A stretch of DNA of 64,000 bases from Kutzneria sp044547355. GTDB taxonomy: Bacteria; Actinomycetota; Actinomycetes; Mycobacteriales; Pseudonocardiaceae. Positions 16,257 to 25,299 of this stretch are shown here, in pieces (the first letter of the stretch is position 1; each line of letters begins with the position of its first letter). The stretch spans positions 80,776 through 144,775 of the forward strand of contig NZ_JBIUAG010000026.1 in assembly GCF_044547355.1 (NCBI RefSeq), written 5' to 3'. The notes below the pieces were generated by a model. That model was not told where the DNA came from. It did not search any database and saw only the letters and a list, made by a program, of their open reading frames with translations. Made by a program: the position numbers and the translations under genes.

Positions 16257-17453
16257 TCAGCTGGCCCGCAGCACGACGGCGGAGTTGTAGCCCCCGTAGC
16301 CCCGTGCGACGACCAGTGCGGTGCGGATCTTCTTGCTGCGCGGCCGGTCCACGACCAGGTCGAGGTCGATGCCGGGCGCGAGGCGGGCGACGTTCGGGGT
16401 GGGCGGGACGACGCCGTCCCGGATGGCCAGCAGCGCCGCGACCACGTCGAGCGAGGCGCCGCCGGAGTACAGGCGGCCGATGCCGGCCTTGGGCGCGGTG
16501 ACGGGCACGCGCCCGAAGACCTCGGTGATCGCGGCCGCCTCGGCCCGGTCCAGCTCGGGCACGCCGGCGGCGTCGGCGAACACCACGTCGACCTCGCCGG
16601 CCTCGATGCCGGCGTCGGCCAGGGCGTTCTCGATGGCCCGGCGCAGCGTGCCGGGGCGGCCGGAGCCGGGCGGCGGGTCGAAGGTCGACGCGTGCCCGGC
16701 GATGGCGCCGTAGCTGCGCGCGTCGGGCCGCAACTCGTTCTCCACCACCAGGATCGCGCCGCCCTCGCCCGGCACGAAGCCGTTGGCGTCGCTGTCGAAC
16801 GGCAGGTACGCCCGCGCCGGATCGTCGCGGTAGCTGAGCCGGTCGCTGGCGATCTGCGCGACCCAGCCCCACGGGCACAGTCCACTGTCGACACCGCCGG
16901 CCAGCATCAGCTCGGCGCCGTCGCGCAGCCGGCGGCGGGCCATGGCCAGCACGTCGAGGCCGCCGGCCTGCTCGCTGACGACCACGCCGCCGGGCCCGCG
17001 CAGCCCCTGCCGGATGGAGATCTGGCCGGTGTTGACGGCGTAGAACCATGCGAACGACTGGTAGGCGCTGACGTGGTCGCTTCCCTTGCTCCACAACGCT
17101 TCCAGCTCGCGGTGGCCGAACTCGAAGCCGCCGGCCGAGCTGGCCGTCACCACGCCGGCGGCGAAGTCGGGCAGCTGGTCGGGCTTGACGCCGGCGTCGG
17201 CCAGCGCCCAGTCCGAGGCCACCAGGGCCATCCGCGTCATGTGGTCGGTCTGCGGCAGCATCCGGCTGGACAGGTGCTCACGGGCCTCGAAGCCGTCGAC
17301 CTCGCCGGCCAGCACGGCCGGATAGCCCGCGGTGTCGAACCGGGTCACCTTGCCGATGCCGCAGGCGCCGGCCAGGGTGGCCGACCAGTACTGCTCGACG
17401 CCCATGCCGGTGGGGGCGAGCAGGCCGATGCCGGTGATGTGCGGGGCGTTCAC
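16257..17453 (-). CDS. Chain-length factor (KS-beta)
   Basis: The 398-residue protein is a ketosynthase homologue in which the active-site Cys is replaced by Gln (VVVSEQAGG, Gln162), the hallmark of chain-length factors. It forms a heterodimer with KS-alpha, sets chain length and generates the starter by malonyl decarboxylation. The GTG start overlaps the KS-alpha stop (GTGA). Chain length cannot be deduced safely without aligning the gate residues. Confidence 0.95.
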   Translation of the reverse strand: MNAPHITGIGLLAPTGMGVEQYWSATLAGACGIGKVTRFDTAGYPAVLAGEVDGFEAREHLSSRMLPQTDHMTRMALVASDWALADAGVKPDQLPDFAAGVVTASSAGGFEFGHRELEALWSKGSDHVSAYQSFAWFYAVNTGQISIRQGLRGPGGVVVSEQAGGLDVLAMARRRLRDGAELMLAGGVDSGLCPWGWVAQIASDRLSYRDDPARAYLPFDSDANGFVPGEGGAILVVENELRPDARSYGAIAGHASTFDPPPGSGRPGTLRRAIENALADAGIEAGEVDVVFADAAGVPELDRAEAAAITEVFGRVPVTAPKAGIGRLYSGGASLDVVAALLAIRDGVVPPTPNVARLAPGIDLDLVVDRPRSKKIRTALVVARGYGGYNSAVVLRAS

Positions 17454-18718
17454 GCCGACCTCCGATCCAGGACCATCGCGCTCTGGAAGCCGCCGAACCC
17501 GCTGCCGACGGTGAGCACCACGTCGGCCCGCTTCTCCCGTGCCACCAAGGGGATGTAGTCCAGGTCGCACTCGGGGTCGGGCTCGTGCAGGTTGGCCGTG
17601 GGCGGCAGCACGTCGTGCTCCATGGCCAGCAGGCAGGCGGCGATCTCGACCGAGCCGATCGCGCCAAGCGAATGGCCGATCATGGACTTGATGGAGCTCA
17701 TCGGCGTGCGGTAGGCGTGCTCGCCGAGGCTGATCTTGACCGCGGCGGTCTCGTGCCGGTCGTTCTGCTTGGTGCCCGAGCCGTGCGCGTTGACGTAGTC
17801 GACCTCGGTCGGCTCGATCCGCCCCTGGGCCAGCGCGACCCGGATCGCCTCGGCCATCTCCCGGCCGTCGGGCCGCAGCCCGGTCATGTGGAACGCGTTG
17901 CAGCGGGTGGCGAAGCCGGAGATCTCGGCGTAGATCCGCGCGCCCCGGCGGCGGGCGTGCTCGCGCTCCTCCAGCACGAACACCGCGGCCGCCTCGGCCA
18001 GCACAAAACCGTTGCGGCTGCGGTCGAACGGCCGGGACGCGGTGTGCGGCTCGTCGTTGCGGTTGGTGGTGGCCTTGATGGCGTCGAAGCAGGCCAAGGT
18101 GATCGGCGAGATCGGCGCGTCGGTGGCCCCGGCGATCACCACGTCGGCGCCGCCCTCGGCGATCACGTCGCGGGCGTGGCCGACGGCGTCGAGGCCGGAC
18201 GTGCAGCCGGTGGAGATCAACGCCACCGGGCCCTCCGCGCCGACGTCCCAGGCCACCTCCGAGGAGATGGAGCTGGGCACGTAGTAGTCGAACAGCTGCG
18301 GCACCGCGTAGTCGTTGTCCACGTGCCACTTGCGGCCGCTGTCGCTGACCACCGAGTACTCCTGCTCCAGCCCGGTGGTGCAGCCGACCGCGCTGCCGAT
18401 GGCCACGCCGGTGCGGGCCGGGTCGACGGCCAGGCCGCTGTCGGCGACCGCCTCCCGGACCGCCACCACGGCGAACTGCGCCGCGCGGTCCATGCGCCGG
18501 GCCTGCCTGGGGGTCAGGCCCCGCGCGACCGGGTCGAAGTCGCACTCGGCGGCGACCTGCGAGCGGAACGGCGACGGGTCGAAGAACGTGATCCGGCGGG
18601 TCGCGGTGCGGCCGTTGGAGATCAGGTCCCAGAACGCGGCGCGGCCCGTCCCGCCCGGGGCCACGACGCCGATTCCCGTGACGACGACGCGCCTAGCGGG
18701 CCGTGCAGAGTTGTCCAC
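17450..18718 (-). CDS. Polyketide ketosynthase (KS-alpha)
   Basis: The 422-residue enzyme condenses malonyl units onto the chain. The catalytic triad is complete: Cys172 in STGCTSGLDAVG, His in VNAHGSGTKQND and His in MIGHSLGAIGS. The GTG at 18718 follows GGGAGGG by 6 bases and gives the family's usual length; in-frame codons upstream are low-complexity. It is the first gene of the KS-CLF-ACP set and lies just downstream of the SARP gene on the same strand. Confidence 0.96.
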   Translation of the reverse strand: MDNSARPARRVVVTGIGVVAPGGTGRAAFWDLISNGRTATRRITFFDPSPFRSQVAAECDFDPVARGLTPRQARRMDRAAQFAVVAVREAVADSGLAVDPARTGVAIGSAVGCTTGLEQEYSVVSDSGRKWHVDNDYAVPQLFDYYVPSSISSEVAWDVGAEGPVALISTGCTSGLDAVGHARDVIAEGGADVVIAGATDAPISPITLACFDAIKATTNRNDEPHTASRPFDRSRNGFVLAEAAAVFVLEEREHARRRGARIYAEISGFATRCNAFHMTGLRPDGREMAEAIRVALAQGRIEPTEVDYVNAHGSGTKQNDRHETAAVKISLGEHAYRTPMSSIKSMIGHSLGAIGSVEIAACLLAMEHDVLPPTANLHEPDPECDLDYIPLVAREKRADVVLTVGSGFGGFQSAMVLDRRSA

Positions 18719-18755
18719 AACACCCTCCCGAAGGGCCCGCCGGCGAGAAGAGGGG

Positions 18756-20762
18756 CTACCCGGTGAGGGTGCGGCCGGCGGGGCCGTGGTCGACGACAGC
18801 GTCCTCACTGTCAAGGACCAAACTCGCAGACGGCAGTGGTGACGTGCTGAAACCGCTCTGAAGAACCGCTGCCGGCAGCTCGTGTCCGTCCGTGAGCTCG
18901 CGCACATGCCCGGTCACCCGGAACCGGGTGCTGGCCCCCGGAGACAGGTCAAGCACCTCTTCCACCAGGTAGGCGTCGGCCAGTGTCTCCAGCAGATCTT
19001 CAGCGGTCGCAACGGAAATCCCCAGCAGCACGGCCAGCTCGGCCGCGCTGACGGTGTCGACCTCACGGCCGGCCACCGCCCGCAGCGCGGCCCGGGCCAG
19101 CTCGGGCAGGCTGTGGTAGTTGCCCAGCAACGTCTCGCGCAGGCCGGCGTTGCCGGAAATCCGCAGCAGCACAGAGGGATCGGCCACGATGCGGTGCCGC
19201 ATCTGGGCAAGTGTCCAACTGCGACGGTAGGCCAGCCGCGCGCCGACCGCCCCGATCAGCCGGGGCAGACCCTCGCACATCCGCACCAGCGCCGCGGCTT
19301 GCTGAAGTTCGGCATGCACCCGTTCCTGGCCGACCACTCCGGCCAGCATCCGAATACCGTCCTCAGTGGACAGTGGCGGCACCTCCATGGCGAAGGTGAC
19401 GCCGGGGCTGTGCAGCCGACGCCGGCTGGTCACCAGCATGGCGCTGCCGGGGCCGCTGGGGCGGATGCTGTCGAGCTGGTCGACCGACATCACGTCGTCC
19501 ACGACGACCAGCAGCCGCTGTTCGGCGCTCCAGGCCCGGAACGCGTAGCCCAGGCCGGTGAAGAAGGCCGGCATCTGCACCCCGGCCGCGCGCATCGCCT
19601 CGGCGAGCACGTCACCGAGATCGGCCTCGCCGTTGTTGACCGGCCGCAGATCCACGAAGATCTGACCGTCCGGATAGGACTTGCGCACCTGGTGCGCGAC
19701 GGTGACGGCGAGCGCGGTCTTGCCGGCCCCGGGCGGCCCGGCCACCTCGACCATGCGCAGCCCCGGCCGGTTGCCGGCGTCGGCCGAGCCGAGCAGCTCG
19801 GTGAGCGTCTCGACCTCGGCCTGCCGTCCGACGAAGTGGAACGAGGCCGGCGGCACCTGGGCGACCGGGCTGCGCTGGGCCGGCAGCGGCAGCACGGTGA
19901 TCGGCATCATGGCCGGTTCCAGCGCGTCCTCGGTCTCCGCCGACGGCTCCGGCGCCAGCGCGGTGCGGACCGGCGCCGTGTCGGGCAACAGCAGCGACGG
20001 GTGATCGGTGAGGACCGCCTGGTGCAGGTCGCTGAGCGCGGCCGAGGGCACGAGCCCCAGCTGGGCCACGAACTCCGCCCGCAGCCGCTGGTAGGTCTCC
20101 AGCGCCTCGACCCGCCGGCCGCAGCGGTAGAGCGCGGTCATCAGCTTGGCCGAGAAGCCTTCGTGGGTGGGCTGGGCCTTGACCACACCGGCCAGCTCGT
20201 CCACGACCCGGCGGTGTCGGCCGAGCGCGAGGTCGGCCTCGAACCTCAGTTCCAGCGCGCTCTTGCGGCTCTCCTCCAGGTGCGCCGCCCGCGCCGAGAG
20301 CAAGGGGCCGGTGGTCACTCCGCCGAATGCCGGCCCCCGCCACTGCCCCAGCGCGTCCCGCAGCAGCTGCGCGGCCTCCTCGGTGCGCCCCTGGTCCAGA
20401 GCGCGCCGCCCCCGTTCCAACAGCACCTCGAAGGTACGCACATCGACCTCGCAGTCCCGGCCCAGCCGGAACTCGTAGCCCTGGGCCCGGGTCAGCACCG
20501 TCACGCCGCCGGCGTCCTGCACTCCCCGCGCCAACAGCTTGCGCAGTTGGTAGACGTAGGTCTGCACCGTCGTCGACGGGCTGCCGGGCGGGTTGTGCTC
20601 CCACAGCTCCTCCACGATCTGGTCGAGGTGCGCGACCGTGTCGGCGTTCAGCGCGAGCAGGGCCAGTATCGTGCGCAGCTTCGGGGCCGACGGCGTGACC
20701 GACCTGTCCGCCATACGGACTTCGAGCGATCCGAGCAGACCGACGAACACCGAGTCCCCCAT
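18756..20762 (-). CDS. Large SARP transcriptional activator (AfsR-like, NB-ARC)
   Basis: The protein (about 668 residues) has an OmpR-type winged-helix DNA-binding domain (residues 1-100: LLGSLEVRMADRSV, then LRTILALLALNA and VVQTYVYQLRKLL-like strand), a BTAD helical domain (to about 250) and an NB-ARC ATPase with P-loop GPPGAGKTALAVT near residue 340 and LLVVVDDV. SARPs activate their own biosynthetic cluster by binding heptamer direct repeats. The start is either the ATG at 20762 or the GTG at 20750; GGAGGA is close to the first and distant from the second. It is the obvious cluster-situated activator. Confidence 0.92.
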   Translation of the reverse strand: MGDSVFVGLLGSLEVRMADRSVTPSAPKLRTILALLALNADTVAHLDQIVEELWEHNPPGSPSTTVQTYVYQLRKLLARGVQDAGGVTVLTRAQGYEFRLGRDCEVDVRTFEVLLERGRRALDQGRTEEAAQLLRDALGQWRGPAFGGVTTGPLLSARAAHLEESRKSALELRFEADLALGRHRRVVDELAGVVKAQPTHEGFSAKLMTALYRCGRRVEALETYQRLRAEFVAQLGLVPSAALSDLHQAVLTDHPSLLLPDTAPVRTALAPEPSAETEDALEPAMMPITVLPLPAQRSPVAQVPPASFHFVGRQAEVETLTELLGSADAGNRPGLRMVEVAGPPGAGKTALAVTVAHQVRKSYPDGQIFVDLRPVNNGEADLGDVLAEAMRAAGVQMPAFFTGLGYAFRAWSAEQRLLVVVDDVMSVDQLDSIRPSGPGSAMLVTSRRRLHSPGVTFAMEVPPLSTEDGIRMLAGVVGQERVHAELQQAAALVRMCEGLPRLIGAVGARLAYRRSWTLAQMRHRIVADPSVLLRISGNAGLRETLLGNYHSLPELARAALRAVAGREVDTVSAAELAVLLGISVATAEDLLETLADAYLVEEVLDLSPGASTRFRVTGHVRELTDGHELPAAVLQSGFSTSPLPSASLVLDSEDAVVDHGPAGRTLTG

Positions 20763-21230
20763 TCCTCCATTTGCCCCAAGGGCAGTGACCACATCCGAAT
20801 GCACTCGCCTCGCGCCGCGTCGAACGAGGCGAATTGATGTTGTTCGGCGACCAGCACCGCCTGGCCAAGCCCCCCCTCGGCCCGCCAATCACGAAACCAT
20901 TAACTTCTCCCCAGACCCCAACCAGTTCCCGCGCCGACCATATCAGCACCCACCCCGATCGCCATCAGACAAACGAGCGGAAACACAGCGTCTAGCATGC
21001 GTTACCGTACGTGCGCGCCGCTTGGTCACGTCCGCTTTTGGAACCACACCAATCAGACATGAGCGGCCCGGAAGCGTGTGAGATACACCAAATGCGCCCC
21101 GTACACGTAACGAAAATTAACCAGCAAAATCAGACACCGCCCCAGGTTTACGCAGGACGGTGTCACCTCGCACTTAACCCGTCAAGCACAAAGGGGCACG
21201 TCCACCAGCACAAAGGTGCCCAACCGCCGT
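20763..21230. other. Relatively AT-rich regulatory gap upstream of the SARP gene
   Basis: This 468-bp stretch has no credible gene and is the least G+C-rich part of the polyketide cluster, as expected for promoters. At its right end AGCACAAAGG(G/T)GC occurs at 21185 and 21207, exactly 22 bp (two helical turns) apart, resembling SARP or response-regulator direct repeats. The same segment also contains GGGCAC and GTGCCC, which could pair as a weak terminator of the SDR gene ending at 21231. Confidence 0.4.
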
Positions 21231-21959
21231 TCAACGACCACCGGCAACGGTGAGTGCCTGCCCGGTCACATTGCGATTGGCGCCCGATCCGAGCCAGAGG
21301 ACGGCCTCGGCGACGTCCTCGGCGGTGCTCAGCCGACCGGTCGGCGTGCGCGCGCATTCGCCGGCCACCGCGTCCGGCGGCAGGCCCGCGGTGCCCTCGA
21401 CCATGCCCGGGCACACGACGTTCACCAGGACTCCGTCCCGGCCGACGTCCCAGCTCAGCGAGCTGGCGAACCCGTGCAGGCCGGCCTTGGCCGCGCCGTA
21501 GATCTCCCGCCCCGGCTTGCCGCCGTCGACCACACGGGAGGAGACCAGCACGATCCGCCCCCAGCCCCGCTGCCGCATACTCGGCAGCGCCAGCTGGACC
21601 GTGCGCAGGGTCCCGGTGAGGTTGTCGTCGAGGAAACCCGCGTAGGCGTCGGCCGGCAGCGACTCGAACGGCGTCCCGGGCCCGCGCTTGGCGCCGGGCT
21701 TCACCGCGCTGGTCACGAGCACGTCGACGCCGCCGCAGCGGTCGGCCACCTCGCCGAAGGCGGATTCCGGCTCCTCCAAGAGGTAGTGCACCGGGAAGCC
21801 GCCCAGCTCCTCGGCCAGCTGCTTGGCCGCGTCAACGTTGTCGCGGTAGGCCACGGCGACCGTCGCGCCCTCGCGCGCGTAGGCCCGGGCGGTGCTGCCG
21901 CCGATCCCGCCGCTCGCCCCGGTGACCAGGGCGATCTTGCCTGCCAGTGCGTAGTCCAT
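21231..21959 (-). CDS. SDR ketoreductase
   Basis: This 242-residue short-chain dehydrogenase has VTGASGGIGGS near the N-terminus, the SSR and YGAAK catalytic elements, and the C-terminal GQALTVAGG typical of FabG-like reductases. It is distinct from the ActIII-type enzyme at 12661 and likely acts after cyclisation, for example on a C17/C19 or quinone carbonyl. Its ATG starts one base after the stop of the flavin oxygenase gene, so they are co-translated. Confidence 0.85.
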   Translation of the reverse strand: MDYALAGKIALVTGASGGIGGSTARAYAREGATVAVAYRDNVDAAKQLAEELGGFPVHYLLEEPESAFGEVADRCGGVDVLVTSAVKPGAKRGPGTPFESLPADAYAGFLDDNLTGTLRTVQLALPSMRQRGWGRIVLVSSRVVDGGKPGREIYGAAKAGLHGFASSLSWDVGRDGVLVNVVCPGMVEGTAGLPPDAVAGECARTPTGRLSTAEDVAEAVLWLGSGANRNVTGQALTVAGGR

Positions 21960-23483
21960 CTAGAGCCCCAGTTCCGGTAGCACGACAGCGCCGCTGCCGG
22001 TGGCCGACACATATCCGTCCGGGCGCACCAGCACCCAACTTCCCGGCCCCGCCCCGAAATCGGCGTGCAGCCGGCCGTCGTCGTCCGGCAGCGGGTTCAC
22101 CGCGGTCGACGGCGACCGCAGCACGGACCGCACCGACAGCCAGGCCCCGTGTTCCTTGTCCAGCAACCGAACGGCGTCGTCGGACGGCGAGAACACCAGC
22201 AGGGTCCAGCGCGGGTCCCGGGCTTCCTCGACGAGCGCGGCCCAGCCGGGGCTGCGCACGCCGTCGGCGTCCACCTTCAGCAGCCGCTCGCCGTCCCCGG
22301 AAGTCGTGAGTGGACTGTCCACATACGACAGACCGAGGGCCGACATGCCGCCCATGATCTTGCGCTCGATCCTGTGCCGCAGCGGCGCCACCGTACGCAG
22401 GACGGTGATGCCGATCAGCACGCCGATGCTCTTCAGCGTCACCAGCCCGGTGGCGGTCTTGGTCGAGCCCAACAGCTTGCGCCCCACCGGGACCCGCTCG
22501 GCCGAGTAGCTGTCCACAAGGGACACACCGGCGTGCCCCTGCACGACCATGGCCAGCTTCCAGGCCAGGTTGTAGCCGTCCTGGACGCCAGTGTTCAGCC
22601 CCTGCCCCGAGGCCGGGCTGTGCACGTGCGCGGCGTCGCCGGCCACGAAGCAGCGGCCCTTGCGCATGGCCGGGATCATCCGCTGCTGGATGGTGAACAC
22701 CGAGACCCAGCTGGGCCGGCGCACGGTCACATCCTGGCCGACGCCGACCCGGATCTTGTCCTGGAACCGGCGGCCGACCGCGTCGTCGTCGCCGTCGTAG
22801 CTGGCGTCGGCGGTGTCCAGCAGCCGCCACTTTCCCTCGTCCGGGAAGGGAACCAGCATCACCGTGCCGGTCGGGGTGCGCACCCAGTGGATGCTGTTCT
22901 GCGGCAGGTCGGTGTCCACCTGGGCGTCGGCGATCAGCCAGGTCTCCGAGGAGTCGCCGATCAGCGGCAGGCCCAGGCGCTTGCGCACGGTGCTGTGGCC
23001 GCCGTCGGTGCCGACCAGCCACGGCACGACGACTTCCTCGGCGCGGCCGTCGGCGTGGCGCAGCAGCGCCCGCACCTGGTCGCCCTCGTCGTTGAACGTC
23101 TCCAGCCGCGTCTCCCACTCGACCTCGACGCCGTGCCGGGCCGCGGCGGTGCGCAGCACCTCCTCGGCGATCATCTGGTCGATCATCAGCGTGAACGGGA
23201 ACCGCGTGGGCAGCCGTGAGTAGTCGGCGTCCATCCGCGCCTCGTGCCGCCCGCTGTGCAGGGTGAAATGCGTGACCTGCCGGCCCCTCGGCAACAGGTC
23301 GGCCAGCACGCCCATCTGGTCGTAGACCTCAAGGGAGCGCGGGTGGGTGGCCAGCGCGCGGCTGGTCACGGCCGGCCCCTTGGCCGCGTCGACCAGCCGC
23401 ACCCGCACGCCGCGCCGGGCCAGCTCGTGGGCGACGACCAGGCCGACCGGCCCCGCGCCGACCAGCAGCACGTCCAGCGTCAT
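21960..23483 (-). CDS. FAD-dependent aromatic hydroxylase (PgaE/RdmE type)
   Basis: The 507-residue group A flavoprotein has GAGPVGLVVAHELARRG at residues 8-24, SRALATHPRSLEVYDQMG, VGTDGGHSTVRKRLG and GDAAHVHSPASGQGLNTGVQD, all standard for polyketide and phenol hydroxylases. The C-terminal domain ends in SWVLVRPDGYVSA, the thioredoxin-like fold. It would hydroxylate or rearrange an aromatic intermediate using NAD(P)H and O2. Its ATG overlaps the methyltransferase stop (ATGA). Confidence 0.9.
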   Translation of the reverse strand: MTLDVLLVGAGPVGLVVAHELARRGVRVRLVDAAKGPAVTSRALATHPRSLEVYDQMGVLADLLPRGRQVTHFTLHSGRHEARMDADYSRLPTRFPFTLMIDQMIAEEVLRTAAARHGVEVEWETRLETFNDEGDQVRALLRHADGRAEEVVVPWLVGTDGGHSTVRKRLGLPLIGDSSETWLIADAQVDTDLPQNSIHWVRTPTGTVMLVPFPDEGKWRLLDTADASYDGDDDAVGRRFQDKIRVGVGQDVTVRRPSWVSVFTIQQRMIPAMRKGRCFVAGDAAHVHSPASGQGLNTGVQDGYNLAWKLAMVVQGHAGVSLVDSYSAERVPVGRKLLGSTKTATGLVTLKSIGVLIGITVLRTVAPLRHRIERKIMGGMSALGLSYVDSPLTTSGDGERLLKVDADGVRSPGWAALVEEARDPRWTLLVFSPSDDAVRLLDKEHGAWLSVRSVLRSPSTAVNPLPDDDGRLHADFGAGPGSWVLVRPDGYVSATGSGAVVLPELGL

Positions 23484-24472
23484 CGGGTGGCCACCAGCAC
23501 GGTGTCGTTGCCCTCGGCCAACTTCGTCGCGGCCTGGAACGTGAAGCCGGCCTTCTCCACCATCGCGCGGCCCTCGGCCACGGTGTACTCGCCGCCGCCC
23601 TCGGTGATCAGCGCGACGTTGATGCTGCCGATCAGGCTGCGCAGGTCCGGCGACTGCTCGTCGAGCATCTGGTCGTACACCACGACCGCGCCGCCGGGCC
23701 GGATCGCCGCGTAGGCCCGTTCCAGCAGCTGCTGGCAGCCGGCGGTGTCCCAGTCGTGCAGCACGTGCCCGAAGACGATCACGTCGGTCTCGGGCATCGG
23801 GTCGGCGAAGAAGTCGCCGGCGTGGAAGTCGACCTTCCCGGTCACGTCCAGTTCGGCCATCAGCTCGTGGAACAGCGGCTCGATGCCCGGCAGCTCCATC
23901 ACCCCGCCGCGCAGGTGCGGATGCGCGAGCACCAGCCGCGCCGCCACGTTGCCGCGCGCGCCGCCCACGTCGACGAAGCTGGTGTACCGCGACCAGTCCA
24001 CGACCTCGGCCAGCTGCGGCGCGACGACCGCGTTGTTGGCGTCCATGTGCACGAGGAAGTTCTTGGCGGCAGCCGGGTTCTCGTAGAGCTTGTCGAACGC
24101 GGTGTGCCCGGTCGGCTTGCCGTCGCGCAGCGCCTCGCTCAGCCGGCCCCACATCGCGTAGTGCCGCTGGCTCGCGGTCCTGATCCGCGCGCCGAGGTAG
24201 ACCGGCCCGCCCGGCACCAGCACCTCGGCCGCGGCCGGCGAGTTGCGGAAGTGCCCGTCCTCGCGTTCCAGCAGGCCGAGCGCCACCAGCGCGTTGAGGA
24301 AGTCACGCAGCAGCCGGGGGTGCAGATCCAGCCGGTCACGGATCTCGGTGGCGGTGGCCGGTCCCTCGGCCAGCAGCTCGAACAGGCCGACCTCGACCGC
24401 GCTGTGCAGGATCTTCGACTGCGTGTACGCCATCGTGAGGCGGACGATCGCAGCCGTGTCGGTGTTGCCCAT
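23480..24472 (-). CDS. SAM-dependent O-methyltransferase
   Basis: The 330-residue enzyme has an N-terminal winged-helix dimerisation domain (LFELLAEGPATATEI, then LLRDFLNALVALGLLERE) and a Rossmann methyltransferase domain with VDVGGARGNVA near residue 165, HAGDFF and the catalytic-region HVLHDWD. These mark the DnrK/TcmO-like O-methyltransferases of aromatic polyketides. It starts a three-gene run with the hydroxylase and SDR, suggesting a hydroxylate-methylate-reduce tailoring series. Confidence 0.9.
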   Translation of the reverse strand: MGNTDTAAIVRLTMAYTQSKILHSAVEVGLFELLAEGPATATEIRDRLDLHPRLLRDFLNALVALGLLEREDGHFRNSPAAAEVLVPGGPVYLGARIRTASQRHYAMWGRLSEALRDGKPTGHTAFDKLYENPAAAKNFLVHMDANNAVVAPQLAEVVDWSRYTSFVDVGGARGNVAARLVLAHPHLRGGVMELPGIEPLFHELMAELDVTGKVDFHAGDFFADPMPETDVIVFGHVLHDWDTAGCQQLLERAYAAIRPGGAVVVYDQMLDEQSPDLRSLIGSINVALITEGGGEYTVAEGRAMVEKAGFTFQAATKLAEGNDTVLVATR

Positions 24473-24560
24473 CAGGCGCCCCTTGCCCTCGTTCCCGTTT
24501 ACCGGATCGAGGGTGCGGATCGGCGCTCAAAGACACCTGAGGGACCTCTGAAGACAAGGC

Positions 24561-24596
24561 CGGGTTCCCGCCCGACGGGGGCCGGGCGGGAACCCG
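24561..24596 (-). terminator. Strong hairpin downstream of the azoreductase gene
   Basis: CGGGTTCCCGCCCG and its exact complement form a 14-bp stem with an 8-base loop. It lies between the azoreductase stop (24657) and the methyltransferase start (24472), so it should separate the export/azoreductase mRNA from the tailoring operon. Confidence 0.65.
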
Positions 24597-24656
24597 GGAA
24601 GCGCCCGGGGTGAGGGGTGAGGGCGCTTCGATTAGGGGGACGAATCGGATATTTGC

Positions 24657-25286
24657 TCAGAAAAGGGACTGAATGGTGGCCAGCGCCTTGTCGTAGCTCT
24701 CCTCGGCCAGCGGGATGAACTGGGCCAGTTTGGGCATGACCTTGGCCAGCGTCATCTCGGCGTGGATGAAGCGGATGTCGTTCAGGCCGACCTGGCCCAG
24801 CGCGGCGCGCAGCCACGGCTCCTGGAAGTCGAAGCCGGCCCGCGGCGTGCCCGGGGCGTAGGAGCCGCCGCGGGAGGTGATGATCGTGACGTCCTTGTCG
24901 ACCAGCTTGCCCGCGCGGGTCTCGGTGTCGAAGGTGCGGCCGGGCAGCACGATCCGGTCCACCCACGCCTTGAGGCTGGCCGAGACCATGAAGTTGTACA
25001 TCGGCGCGCCGATGACGTAGGTGTCGGCCGCCTCCAGCTCCTCGATCAGCGTGTCGGTGATCGCGAAGCTGTCGGCCAGGTGCTCGGGGCGCTGGCCGGC
25101 CGGCAGCGTGGAGGTGCCCAGGTCGGGCATGTCCGGGTAGGGCACCGGGTTGACCGCCAGGTCCCGGTAGGTCACGGTGCCGTCGGGATGGGCCGCGGTC
25201 CACGCGTCGGCGAAGGCACGCGTCAGCTCGCGGCTGACCGACCCCTCCTGCCGGGAGGAGGTGTCGATGTGCAGAAGGTGTGCCAC
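24657..25286 (-). CDS. FMN-dependent NADH-azoreductase-like quinone reductase
   Basis: The 209-residue flavodoxin-fold protein has the AzoR features HIDTSSRQEGSVSREL (phosphate-binding loop), GAPMYNFMVSASLKAWVDR and the late FIHAEM. AzoR enzymes reduce quinones and azo dyes with two electrons from NADH. In this setting it may reduce a quinone intermediate or protect against the product. It is 13 bases downstream of the MFS exporter gene. Confidence 0.85.
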   Translation of the reverse strand: MAHLLHIDTSSRQEGSVSRELTRAFADAWTAAHPDGTVTYRDLAVNPVPYPDMPDLGTSTLPAGQRPEHLADSFAITDTLIEELEAADTYVIGAPMYNFMVSASLKAWVDRIVLPGRTFDTETRAGKLVDKDVTIITSRGGSYAPGTPRAGFDFQEPWLRAALGQVGLNDIRFIHAEMTLAKVMPKLAQFIPLAEESYDKALATIQSLF

Positions 25287-25299
25287 GGGTGTTGTCTCC

